Shown here piece by piece: positions 1 through 11,379 of a stretch of DNA of 64,000 nucleotides. The stretch's first letter is position 1; the number at the start of each line of letters is the position of its first letter. The DNA comes from Rhyzopertha dominica (Eukaryota > Arthropoda > Insecta > Coleoptera > Bostrichidae): assembly GCA_025024175.1 (NCBI GenBank), contig QCXZ01000138.1:49447092-49511091 (forward strand). The letters are read 5' to 3'. A program made the translations under genes and the position numbers. The notes beneath the pieces were generated by a model. The model worked only from the letters and a program-made list of their open reading frames with translations. It made no database searches and was not told the DNA's origin.

Positions 1-1019
1 GATAACTCTGATGGAGAGTAGAGCTGTTTTGCTGATGTAACAACACACCAAATACTTTTGCCTTTTTTAAACGAAAGCAGCACAATATTTCCCTGTTATA
101 GTGCAACCACATGTTAAAAAAGTCCACGATGGTGATTCCATTAGCATTCCAAAAATTGTTCTCCGCCGTTTGTCTAATCGTAAATATATGGTCCTGTGTG
201 CTTTACCCTTTATAAACACGATTTATGCTTCATAAGACTGTGATTCCAGTTTCTATACTAATCTCGCTTCCAACAGTTTTTCATCAACTATAAATCAGTT
301 CAGTTTTTAAAAACGAAGTTATTCATTGCCTGAATTTAGTAATAACGATTACAAGAAGTAGTTAATTGAACTTTCAGGTCAATACATTTCAGAAAAAGTA
401 ACGCCAACTTTGACGGAATGAATGCCGTTCAAACGTGATGCCTTCTACACCACCAATGACCTATTTAGACTCCAAATAAATTTTTTAATTATGCATGACT
501 GTATGTACATGAACAAGCGGCAACGCGGCTGTGTATAAGTTCTCCGCGTTATCCGTAATGCACAAAACAGATTTATGTAAGTCCGCTTACACAACAATCT
601 GCCGCCGAGCGATCGTTTNATTGACGCGCCGCAATAATTAAGAGTATCTGANAGCAAATTGCAACGNTTCCTGACGACGTGTTATTACGACGGGCAGAGC
701 TGTCCGACGGTGGGCGTACGAAATCTGATTAATTTAGAGTCGGAGGCTTCAGGTAGCCCGTGAAAGGGATATAGCCGAAAAGGCTAATTAGGAACAGTCG
801 CTTAGATGTATGGATGTAATTTAGTGCTGGTTATAGGTGCAGACGCCGTAAAGTTCGGCGCCATTTTAACGCGGTTTTTGTTTGCTGCAGACGATCCAAG
901 CTTTTTAACTTTTTAACAGAGGAGGATATTATGCATAAAATGCAAAGTACGATATTCTGTTGTGTAGCAACCCAAAATTTAGATTAATGAAAATGGGTAA
1001 ATCTGTCACTTAATGTGGC
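1..1019. other. No gene recognised
   Basis: I see no exon, RNA gene or clear repeat boundary here. Short open frames are interrupted and carry no known motif. Single N calls occur at about 619, 651 and 667. Confidence 0.5.
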
Positions 1020-1915
1020 CATTACTCCGAACGAGAGGTGTGTCTTACTCGAATGTTAAAGAAAACAGCAGGCCAGCAAGGGCTAGGACAAGAGGCAAGG
1101 GCTGTAAAAGAAATGGGACAGTCGGGCATAGAGTGTGCTAGAGGTTAGCACGAGAGTATGGCTCTGTGTATAAGTGTGTGTGATGTAGTGCCCAATGGTA
1201 GTGGTGAGTCCACGTGAGCATTATGGATAAGTTGCATTACCTGTGTGACAGGTATTTATAGAGGTATATGCTTATTGAAAGGGGTACTATGTGTATTGGC
1301 CATTATTGTAATTGTGTGGGCGCCGGTGGGCGCAGGACTAATTAGTAGTCCGGTGGCAGTGGCCACGAGACCAAGTGGGTCTGTGCAGCAAGTGGCTGCG
1401 GAGGTTTATGGCAGTTCCTCCACCCTATAGCTATAGGAGTCCTGGACGGCGTGGTCTCGACCATCCTGTCCGTGACCTGCNGCTAGCGGCAGTGACCTGG
1501 CCAGTGAAAGTGCCAGGAGTTCCTCGCAGATGGAACAGAAACCTCTGTATACCGTTATTCCACCAGGGGTTTTAGGTGGTTTAGTGGGTCCGTACATTCG
1601 GCCAATGTATGGAATGCCTGGTTGAAAGACTGGGGCCTAAGGGTGGCAATCCCTGCTAATCATATGTTACAGGTTGCCTGCCTACGTGTGCTTCATCCTG
1701 TTCCAGAGGGCCAGCGCAAGGGTGCAGGGCACCCGCCGTAAGTTAACTATCCATCTCTGTGTGATTATCTCGCTAATGCGTCATTTATTTGTATTTCCAT
1801 GTTGCGTTTTGATTGGCTGCCCGACTGGTCTAATTAAACGTGCTAGCCTTGTCCGTCACCCGGAACTCGAGTGGGGTAGTGGTAAGAAAGGGCGTGAATG
1901 TGATATAAGAATAAT
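1020..1915. other. GC-richer patch of unknown origin
   Basis: Base composition rises clearly above the flanking AT-rich DNA. Short frames lie on both strands (for example a hydrophobic 61-residue frame at 1245-1430), but none has a recognisable motif, splice structure or family signature. It could be an old retroelement piece or a conserved non-coding segment. Confidence 0.3.
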
Positions 1916-4690
1916 TATTTAACACTAACCAATAACGACTAACATACGCCCATCTCTATTTTGGATGCTACAGTTGTTTACTATTTACATACTGAGACAG
2001 AAAAATATTTAATCTATCAAAAAGCCCTAAAATATTATATACTTGATTTTACAAATGATTGTGAAAGAAAAAAGGCCAACAATTCCAATTCAATAACAAA
2101 CACTTGAATGTAATGAACCCTAAATTAAAAAATCTGCAAAAAGCATTTCCATTGAAAAGATACTAAACTTAAACGCAGCACACTTTATACAAATTAGACG
2201 GATAGGTACGCAAAATAAAGACAAAAAATACAAAACACCATAAACAACAGTACCACAATAAATTCTGCAAATCATCTTCAAAACATGACAACTCGATGGA
2301 TCAAAAACGTATCGGACGATGTATAGTAGATTGTTTAGAAATTACTAATTACAAATAAGTAACACATTTGTCTGCGATCCTAGTTCCCATTTTTTTTGGC
2401 AAAGCTAAATGCCAGCATTTCAACTCGATCTTCCTCAGTAGCTTGACAAGTATAACTAAATTGAAACAGCAAAAACTGTCAAACGTAACATAAGTATAGA
2501 TACAGTGTTGTGTAATGTGAGAAAAGAATTTTATTTATTATATTTTTTGGAAACAAACTTGACAAGAGGGGAAATTTTAAACTTTCAATTATTGATGTTT
2601 GGAGACTACCTTTCGTTACGTCATTTTTTCTGTTATTTACCAATGTAGATATATAAAACAGGATATTGTAAATTAGACAACTCTATCTTGGTTTGATACC
2701 AGATTTTTATTCTAAAATCTGCCAGGACCCAAAATTGTTATTACATTATAATTTGCCACATACCATATCTGAGACAATCAGATAAATCTCAACTTGTTTA
2801 CTGTTCGATGGTGTGAATGTTGTTTTTTATAAATATTTTAAGAGATAAGCAGCATTTAGTTGTTTTTGTAGAAAACACGATATGAGTAAGTAACTTCTTA
2901 TCTTTTTCCACTCTATTTGTAACAACATTTGCCAAACGAAATATACTAGAGCTCCAAGTATAATGCAACGTCGAGAAAGGAAACCTTTAAAACGGCTAGA
3001 TGTGCATTGTTCATGTTAAATTAAACAACATGTACAATATCTTAATTTTATTTAAAAAAATAAATAATATACAGTAGCCAATTAAGTATTTCCAAGACCT
3101 ATATAAGTATCAGGACTTTCTACATATTTTAGCCAATATTCCGTATTACCTTAAACTAAACCAAGTCGTAGCATGAATGAACTGATACCACAACATTTAA
3201 ACATTGATTATGGTCAGATTGTTTTATAAAATCGGATTTATTTTCATATTTCTTTACCGATTTAAACAATTGATGTTCTGTTGGGTACAGAGTTTTGTGT
3301 ACATATTCATAAACCAATATGTTTTTTTCAGAATTTTTTGTCACTGTAAAGCTATGACTGTAGCTTCCTTATAATATAGGCTAAAGTGTGTGAAACAATA
3401 GGCATGATAAGAGGATTCTTGCAAATAAACAGCGATGCATTTTGCAATATACGATAAATGGAAAATGCGCAGAAAGGTTTGAGGCGCGAGTAAGGTTTTC
3501 TCCCTGGAAATAACACGAAACCAGTAGAAATATTAGCAGTTCCAACAAAATAATATTGCAAATAATTAGTTACAGTTGGGAATCACAAAAAACTATTAAA
3601 ATTGCGCGGGACAAACATTGGATGCATGATGTATAATTACCTATATTAAAACACACAAACTCCAAACTAAAAACACCAAATTTCAATCCCGTTTTCCACA
3701 TTTTGATCCTCTTTTTCGGTCGCTGATTATGACTGCGTTGCGAAACTGAAATTTTTGTTTGTACATTTTATGTTTTTAATGGGACAGAATTTTTCGTTTC
3801 CTCGTTATATAGATACATTTAGTGTTGTTAGACTTGCTATTCCCTTTACGACATACCTAATAACAAGTGCACGTAACTAGAGATCTAGAGTTCAAGTGTT
3901 AACTGACGTAATATTATAAACAGCTTTACCTCGGGCAAACACATTTCACTAACTGTAATATTGACAGCACGTGCCAAGTACCTACACTTACATCTAAAAT
4001 CGAGTGTTTGTTATTGCAATGCTCGATACGATACAAGTAGGCAATAAGTATTCGAAACTATGGGTTATGTACGATGTTCTCGAACTATGGGCTAGATTGC
4101 GATCTAAAGTGCTTGTAAAGTTGACTTGATATATGCGATAGTAAAAAAATTGCCAATGAAAGGGCATTTAGGGTGGAGCAGAAACAAATCAGGAGCATGA
4201 TCAACGCGTGTGTTCGCTTAAAAAACAATAAATGAAAACATATATCCGGTAAATACTTGAAGATTCAGGTGTTTTCGTTAAGCAGTAATGAGGTAGCAAA
4301 TTGCTATTGGGAAGCATGACACAGGAAAGTTAAAACCACTCGGAAATCATGAGTAGTTTATCTAAATGTATGTTTAATACGTATAACATATACATGCCAA
4401 AAAATTGATCTTTAGGTTATTAAGGAATAAACTGACGTTAACGCTGTTCGCAACTGTCAGCTAAATCTACAGGATTTGTTTCGAGTTCTTGAATAGTACA
4501 TTTTAATCGCCTGCTTTTTCTAAAGTGTTCTATATGTAGCAGTAGTTTTTGTTAGTGAAGTAAAATGGCTATTGTATTATCTAGAGGCCAGGGCATTCAT
4601 TCGTTTTCTTCCTTCCTCAGGAGTTCCTCTTGTATTGGACACGCGACATTACATGAAGATGATGTAGTTTCATTTTCATATTGCTTTGAG
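1916..4690. other. AT-rich stretch, nothing recognised
   Basis: Low-complexity AT-rich sequence without a frame, splice pattern or repeat that I can assign. The minus frames at 3156-3344 and 3352-3561 show no family motif. Confidence 0.5.
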
Positions 4691-4708
4691 TAAAACAAAA
4701 TCATCATT

Positions 4709-5316
4709 ATGACATTTATTATTGTTGGTACTTGTTTGTTAAACTGTGTTTTTGTGTTAAAAACAATGAAACGATTAGAATATGAAAGCTTTGGAAAAAG
4801 AGTTGTTCAGCATTATGAACAATGCGGTAAATCAGAGTGTATTCAACACTTTAAACGAGAGGGAGTTAGAAGAGCCACCATCTATAGAATAATAAAAAGG
4901 TACGAAGATACAGGAAGTATAGAATTCCAAAAAATTCCAGGGCGTCCAAGGTCCCAACGAACCCCGAGGAATATAAAACGGGTAAAAACAGTGTTTACGA
5001 AAACTCCATTGACTTCTGTGAGAAATGCAGCTACAAAGTTGGAGCTGGACAAATCAACACGGATTAAATTAAAGGATCTGGAAATGAAGGCATTTTCAAA
5101 ATTATCAGCGCCAAAATACTTCAAAGACCAAGAAATATGTACCAAAAGAGGATGTTGAAAAGTGTATGAGAAAACGCTACGAAAAACTCTCATCATAAAC
5201 AATCAATCGTATGCGGCTGCCGATCCAAACGCTGTACCTGTTAAGCAATATTTCCATGCCTGTAATAAGAAGACAGACGTAAAATATGCTGATAGAGTGA
5301 AGCCCAAAGGCAAATT
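4709..5316 (+). pseudogene. Mariner/Tc1-type transposase, 5' half, truncated
   Basis: The translation from about 4767 has the paired helix-turn-helix layout of Tc1/mariner (IS630) transposases. A first HTH contains FKREGVRRATIYRIIKRYE, followed by a GRPRSQRTPR linker and a second HTH around SVRNAATKLELDKST. After a frame break near 5156 the frame continues with YEKTLRKTLI and ADPNAVPVKQYFHA, the region leading to the first catalytic aspartate. At about 5317 the frame is cut by the 3' end of a LINE, so the DDE core is missing. It is an inactive relic. The class is fairly sure; the exact family is not. Confidence 0.7.
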
Positions 5317-5775
5317 TGGCAAAAATATCAATCAGCTCCTAATGAGTTTCTGATTTGCCGAGATCTGCAAAAGCTATTTACAACTCGGCTAACTTCCAGA
5401 AAACCTCTGTGGACAGAAGATTTCCTTCGTGTTGGTTGAAGATGGATGGTGTTCTGTTTGGCAACTTAAGAAACATGATTTATTCAATCAGCAGCTTATA
5501 AACGATCCTACAGAAAAGGCGGCAGGAAAATGCATTTTTTCTTAATAAATGGGATCCATCTATTAACCATTCCCCCCTACACCATGGCTTGGTGGTTTTG
5601 GGTCTATCCATCGTGTTGATATAGCTGGAGTTTTTCTACGGTTTTTCTTTAATACTCGATCGAGATCTCTCATCGTTGAATAAAGAGATTTCTTTTTTTA
5701 ACGCTTTTATAAAAGCCGACTGTAGACGCATGAAATTAACAGTACTGTGTAATGTATTAATGATTTCCATTAGAA
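5317..5775 (+). mobile_element. 5'-truncated jockey-like LINE, 3' end only
   Basis: From about 5317 the sequence closely follows 12915-13500 of the longer LINE relic in this window, including the encoded stretch around TSRKPLWTEDFL and the same 3' untranslated end running into TA-rich DNA. It is a second, 5'-truncated copy of the same family. It begins exactly where the mariner-type transposase reading stops, as expected of an insertion by target-primed reverse transcription. Confidence 0.7.
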
Positions 5776-5802
5776 TATATATATCGAAGATTAATTTTTT
5801 GT

Positions 5803-6160
5803 AGTGACCATCGTCCTCGTCACGCTCAGTGGAAGCATTGTCTGCTTGATGCCGTATTCATGTAGTCGGCCACGCGCTCGCAAAAGCGCAGGCGGCTGTG
5901 TAGGCTCGTGCGTTCTCACGGACCGTTCCCGTTCACAAATTAATCAGGTGGTTCCCCGGGGTCCAGCGGCAACTTACCGACGGCCGCGGGCGCAACGTGC
6001 CGTGATTAACGTCGACCTCACGCTTCCCTTTCGTTCTCGCCGGACACACGGCGAGGACGTCGGGCGCAGAAGGTCATGGAGACAGCGCGAGCATGGAAGG
6101 ACGCTCTCATCGGATGATGAGGTTTCCAATGGTGTAACTAGGCTAAATACTCAGGTCGCA
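5803..6160. other. CpG-rich patch, function unknown
   Basis: This roughly 350 bp stretch is much richer in G+C and CpG than its surroundings. A 121-residue plus frame spans it, but its Arg/Ser-rich composition is what GC-rich DNA yields in any frame, and no domain is visible. It could be a promoter or 5' untranslated exon, or part of a transposon. Confidence 0.3.
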
Positions 6161-6164
6161 CCAA

Positions 6165-7425
6165 CTTAAACAAATAAATAGTTGATTGATTGAACCAGCG
6201 TATGGTCAGCACCTCTGCCGTTCCCGGATATACCGCCGGGCCGGCCGTCTTGCTGGGTTGGAGGGGTACGTGCTGATTGTTAGTAGTGACACTGCCTAGC
6301 GCATTCTTTGAATGTTTTCTTGGTGTTGTTGACATCATTGGTCCATTTCAGAGTCACTAGTTTCTGGTATGTCTTATAACCTGCCATTTCTATCCATTGT
6401 TCTTCATTCTTCCCTGATTTCTGGATTCTCTTTTCTATACTTGTTTTCCATGTCCGCGGTCTACCTTTTTTTAGTTTGTCTCCGCTTAGTTCCCAGGCCT
6501 TTCTTAATATGTGGTCTATATCTCTCCTTTGGATGTGTCCTCAGCATTTTTTTAATGATCGTTCTGCCATCCAAGAGTTCTGCTATTGGTTTTTTCTCGT
6601 TTTCATTTATTGCCTTAGCTGGGAGTTGTATAATACATTTTCTGCCTTTCTCAAGCTTTTCCTATTTGTCATGACTGCTATAATAGTTTATGTATATAGA
6701 ATCTTTATCAATTTGCAGTGCAGATATTTCATTTTGTTAGTTGTTCTCAAAACCCGATTCCTATCTAGTATTTTGTGCCTGTCAGTCTATTTTTGTGAAG
6801 TTCTGCATTTTCTAAGAATTTTCGCTCTCCGCCATTATTATCAGGTCATCTGCATGAGCAAGATAGTATAATTTCATTCACCTGCTTGTTAAGGTTTTTC
6901 AGGTTGATTATGGTTTTTTGGAGAGCTTCATCTAGCACGATGGTGATATTTTTGTTGTGTTGGTGTTGTTTCTCCGAACCATTGCACTGTAGTACTTTCA
7001 TGTAGGCAAACTTTTATTATCCTATTGATTGAGTAGTGAGGAACCCATTTTCTCCCTGAAGATTTGCGATTTATGGTATCAAAAGCTTCTGCAGATCTAT
7101 GGCCATCACCGTATTCATATTTAGTATACTAGTGCCTTCTCTCCATTTCTCCATTCTTCTCACAGTAAACATGTGGTCATCAGTTGATCTATTTTCTTGC
7201 AAAGGCTGCTTGGTACTGCGGTACTTTCGGTATTGTTTTTTCCATCTCTCCCAATAAAAATTGGGCGTAATACTTGTATTCGACACTCCGTAGAGCTATT
7301 ATTGGGCAATTTTTTGCGGTGTTTTAATTCTGAGGTTCTCTGTTTGCTTTTATCATTCTTTTCAGTACTAATATCACTGGCTGCTTTCCTGTTCGGTGAA
7401 CAAAATTCGACTCTATACATTTATT
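6165..7425 (-). pseudogene. RTE-like non-LTR retrotransposon relic
   Basis: On the minus strand, broken frames give pieces of an RTE-type reverse transcriptase. Near 7150-7240 is NRSTDDHMFTVRRMEKWRE; a VAIDL-type stretch follows near 7100; a degenerate catalytic box, ADDLIIMAE, lies near 6840-6870; and the C-terminal stretch RRDIDHILRKAWELS with GRPRTWKTSIEKRI lies near 6430-6540. Frameshifts and stops separate these parts. The plus-strand hydrophobic frames over 6369-6871 are shadows of this relic. Confidence 0.6.
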
Positions 7426-9175
7426 CGTTCTAATGAACGAGAAGAAAAAGAAGTCACAAGAGATAAAATCTATGTTGTAGGCTGAATGTTCCCTCTCTAG
7501 GCTCACCACTTAAAAAAAAACTGTTTGGAATTTAAATTCATTTTACCAGCAGTACACAATCTTCAAACGTGAGGTTTCTTCATCAAAAGTCTCCCAAAGT
7601 ACTGTAGCGAGAAAAAAGTTTTGGAAGCCAAAGCAGTGAAAACGTGTATATCTTAGTGCAAAACTACATATTTAAGATTGTCTACAACGAAAAATTAGCT
7701 TGATAGCAAAGAGTTATCCTTTAGTCTTGCCATCCCAAGCATAAATTCAGTAAAGGTCCAGCCTGCGCATGTTGCTCAGTCCACTACAGCATTTTTACAA
7801 TGTTAATGGAGTACGAAAATCAGGTCCTGGTCCTCTATTACGTGCCGAGATGGCCAGGCAACCTGATTTACATCTCGTTTTCGTCTCTTTTGCCGAACCT
7901 GAATATAAACTACCTGCTTTTGTTTGGCAAACTCGCGATTGGTTCAACCGCTGGTCATTGTTTGTGTAGGTCGGTGAATAATAATTTAGATTTAATTGCC
8001 CGCTAAGTTCGGCCGCTAAAAGGATCAAAATAAAGAAGTGATCGTCATGGGAGTAATGTGTTTTTGGAGATTGTGCTATAAATAGTGGGCGTAATAGTAC
8101 TGCGTTTCGTCGATATGCTTCTACTAAATGTTTTAGACCTACCAGCTAAAAATGATACAAACTGATTTAGGTTTGATCTTCCTTTTCATAAATCATTGAA
8201 TCTTGATAGGTACCGACAGTGGTTGCTAGATCAAGTTGAAATCGGTATCATCCTGTGATTTATGTTGCAGGATCGAACCTGAAAGTTGGCGGTAAGCAAA
8301 AAATTCATATGGATCTATTTAAAAATATTTATTGACATAATATCTTCATAATAGTAACAAACTGCTCTGTTTCAATCATCCCCAAATAATAGTCTTTTTA
8401 AATCCCTATTTATCTGTTTCAGTATTTATTCGAATAACGTTACTTTATCGACAGTCGATATATACAGCAAAGTAAAGACGATGAATGGGAAAACTAAGAA
8501 AGATTTTTTAATACGAAGGCATCAAAAGCAAAAAATAAGCCATGGATCGAACAGCCCTTCAGTACCACCAGACAACACGTTTCTGGTTTCGTATTTCGAA
8601 TCATTAAACAATAATCAGAAACTACTTTTTGTTTTTCGCTCACTGTGGTACCCGCATGGATGTTTTCTTTCTGATTATATAATACGTGTTTCCCGTCGCG
8701 CTTTATGGAGTTGTGTCTACATCACAAAGGACCAAATTAAATTTTATGGTTTCAACCGTACCGAAATTTTATAACAAGACGTTGCCAATTCTCCAGTAAC
8801 TTGTAGATCACACTAATTCGACTTACACCATAAAAATAACTTATTTGATGCTTTAAAAGAGCAGTTTAATACATTTTTTAAGTTAAGCATGACGTGTTTC
8901 TATTAAAATTTATTAAAAAAGAAACGTTAAAAACAGACGACGTTGGAGCTGCACAATTGTATCTCTTTGTTATTTCAATTTGAACTCACCTTTTACCAAA
9001 TGATTAGTCAACAGCTCTTTTTCTTAACCAGGTAATTTAAATTCTGGATATTGCATCTTCTTACGAATTCATGCTAAGCTGTCAATAATAATAAAACTTA
9101 CGAAATTTTCTTAGCTGTTAAGATAATATTTTGTCGGATAGATCGCTGTCTCTTGAAAATACTGACAAAAAATTA
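7426..9175. other. No gene recognised
   Basis: I see no assignable gene. A 97-residue plus frame at 8481-8774 begins with a Lys/Arg-rich stretch but has no motif I know. Frames on both strands at 7769-8030 overlap each other and show no family signal. Confidence 0.4.
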
Positions 9176-9180
9176 ATAGT

Positions 9181-9232
9181 CTGACGTTTCGATTACACCT
9201 GTAATCTTTGTCAAAGACGAAGAACCTCAAAA
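9181..9232 (-). repeat. Hairpin repeat resembling a decayed hammerhead motif
   Basis: Read on the minus strand, a 6-bp stem (GATTAC/GTAATC) with a 4-nt loop is followed by GAAACGTC. This resembles stem II and the GAAAC core of hammerhead ribozymes found in Penelope-like elements and retrozymes. The opposite core strand reads TTGACAA instead of CTGANGA, so two essential positions differ. A second copy lies at about 53856-53902. Confidence 0.4.
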
Positions 9233-9978
9233 TTTGCCTGACACAAGTTCTCCAATTCTCTATATTCGTTGAATGTAGTAGCTTTTAAAAGTAATACTAC
9301 CAGAGTTTTCTTAAACAATAACTAATACAGATTATAAAAACACACTTCAATTGCATTAAAATTATTCTTCAAACACATTTCTACAATTTGCTGAATCTCC
9401 AAATTTAGATTTATAAATTAGATGTTTTCACGTTATTTCTTAATCATTCTCTGCATGGTCTCACGCTGTAAGTTGTAATAATTCAATCAACCTTAAATTA
9501 AAATGCGTCTTTTGTTACCTACACAAAAATTTACTTTCATCGGGAAACAAATTAGGGTTAAATTAGAGCCGCTCAAATTTATCGTATTTACCGTTTCTGA
9601 AACCAAGCACGGAGCTGTAGAACAAGTCCCATCACCGTGAAATTCTGCCAACTGATGCGGTAAATAAGGTTAGTTATGGTACCAAACGTTCAACAAAAGA
9701 TTCGTTTTTGTCTTAATGCTTTTTGTTAATTGCTTGCGTGTGACTACGGTGCCATATTGCCAATTCTCATTACTTTAACGTTAAAGAGAAAGATTGCGAT
9801 GGATTAGACTTTGGATTCGATAAATGATGAGAGACAACTAATTACAATAACACTACTTATAATCTAAATTTATTTTGCACAGATCATTATCACTTTCAGA
9901 TAAAGCAATGAGGCTATTCACCAGTTCACACGAAAAATTAAANCTGTCTATTCTATCCACTAATAAGGTATTATTAAT

Positions 9979-10258
9979 GACATATTTGATATCAAACTGT
10001 GGTAGAATTGTCTGGTCTGCAAATCAATTTTGGATATGATAATAAAGAACATGACAAAAATGCAAATTAATCCCCCAACATCAATAACTGAAATATTACA
10101 GTTTCCCCTGTTGTTGTTCTATTGCCATTGCAATAATCTTCGGCTATGACTATGACATATTTGGTATCAAAATATTGGTAGAATTGTCTGATGTAGCACA
10201 TCCTGCAAATAGATTTAAGATATCTGTTTTTATAACAGAGAATATGACAAAAACGTGA
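9979..10258. repeat. Imperfect direct repeat, about 170 bp apart
   Basis: Two diverged copies of a block of about 90-110 bp share GACATATTTG, GGTAGAATTGTCTG, CTGCAAAT and a final ATGACAAAAA. They lie at about 9979-10062 and 10151-10258. No coding or transposon identity is visible. Confidence 0.5.
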
Positions 10259-11344
10259 GGGACTACCGCATCGCTTTTCCCCTAGCATCTATAGGTGATT
10301 GCCAAGTTGCAAGAGTTTTTCACTTTGAAGATTTAACTTGATGTATTTGAAAACAGAATTTTTGTTATTAAACCATACAAATTAAACACGATGTCATTTA
10401 AGGATAAAGAGAGCAAACCTTCAAAAAATGGTTTGGCTGCCATTAAATTCTATACTTTTAGCTAATGCTGTACGTTTTCCAATGAAATTGTTTTGTTATT
10501 GAAAATTGCTGCTCTCACAATGCAAGATCATTTATTTAATATAGTAAGTTAGTAGAATATCTGGTTTTATTTTTAATTACTCCCTACGCTTCCTAGTGAT
10601 GAAGTAAACGAGAACCATCGTTTTGAAGAGCAGTGGTTATTTTAGCAATTTCAGTGAAATAATGTTTGTTGGGATCCTCAAAAATCAAATGCCGGCATAT
10701 ATATAATAATAAAATAATATATAATAATCAATTTAGTCTATCCGTATGGGGGCGGTTTGACAAGCTTGATGATAGATTTTGCAGCAACAGAATCTAGGAA
10801 CCATCTACAACTCGGTCCTTCATATGGTCACCAAAGAAATCTTTTTCGGTAATGGGTACGGCAACACCGTTGTGCCGGACACCCACACGTCAGACCAGCT
10901 ATTCCCGTCGACACCGTAGACGGACCTCCTAATAGTACTGAGAAAAACGTGTGGAACCGACAAAAGAATATAATAAACCCGAAATTAATGTGCCCCGGCC
11001 CAAACCGGTCCCCAGAAATTAAAACAGAAACGCAATAAAAATTTTAAACGCGGGACGCGCCAAACCAAAAAAATGGACCTCTTAAAAATTGCACTGCCCT
11101 CGTCTACCGATAAACCGGCATCAGTGAAAATGAATGAGGATGGAGGAGAATATAATGTGTTTCGGCAAGCTAAATGAGATAAAAACAAGACACTAGATGA
11201 TGTCAAAATCCCAGAATACAAACGTTTTTTTATTCGACGCAACAAACACATCAGTGTTGCAACGCCATTGCCATTAGAAAGTGCTATTTCAAAAAAAAAG
11301 CTTTGCTTATCTTAAAATGCACTGAATTCCTGCATTTTTACTGT
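10259..11344. other. No gene recognised; possible 5' part of the adjacent LINE
   Basis: The stretch is mostly AT-rich; 10860-11180 is richer in C and G and lies just upstream of the jockey-like relic in the same direction. It could hold remains of a LINE ORF1 or 5' untranslated region, but no gag-type motif can be read. Confidence 0.3.
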
Positions 11345-11345
11345 G

Positions 11346-11377
<32 letters not shown>

Positions 11378-11378
11378 T
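11346..11378. repeat. (ATT)n microsatellite
   Basis: About eleven tandem ATT units. They encode the poly-isoleucine start of the frame beginning at 11343, which is therefore not a real protein N-terminus. Confidence 0.9.
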
Positions 11379-11379
11379 C

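Noticed and set aside
5804..6169. 121-codon Arg/Ser-rich plus frame
   Set aside because: The composition follows from CpG-rich DNA; there is no domain, splice pattern or plausible partner exon.
6369..6871. Hydrophobic plus frames of 101 and 131 codons
   Set aside because: They are antisense to the RTE-like relic on the minus strand.
8260..8300. GGTTCGATCC-like B box on the minus strand, suggesting a tRNA or SINE
   Set aside because: No cloverleaf, A box or acceptor stem can be folded around it.
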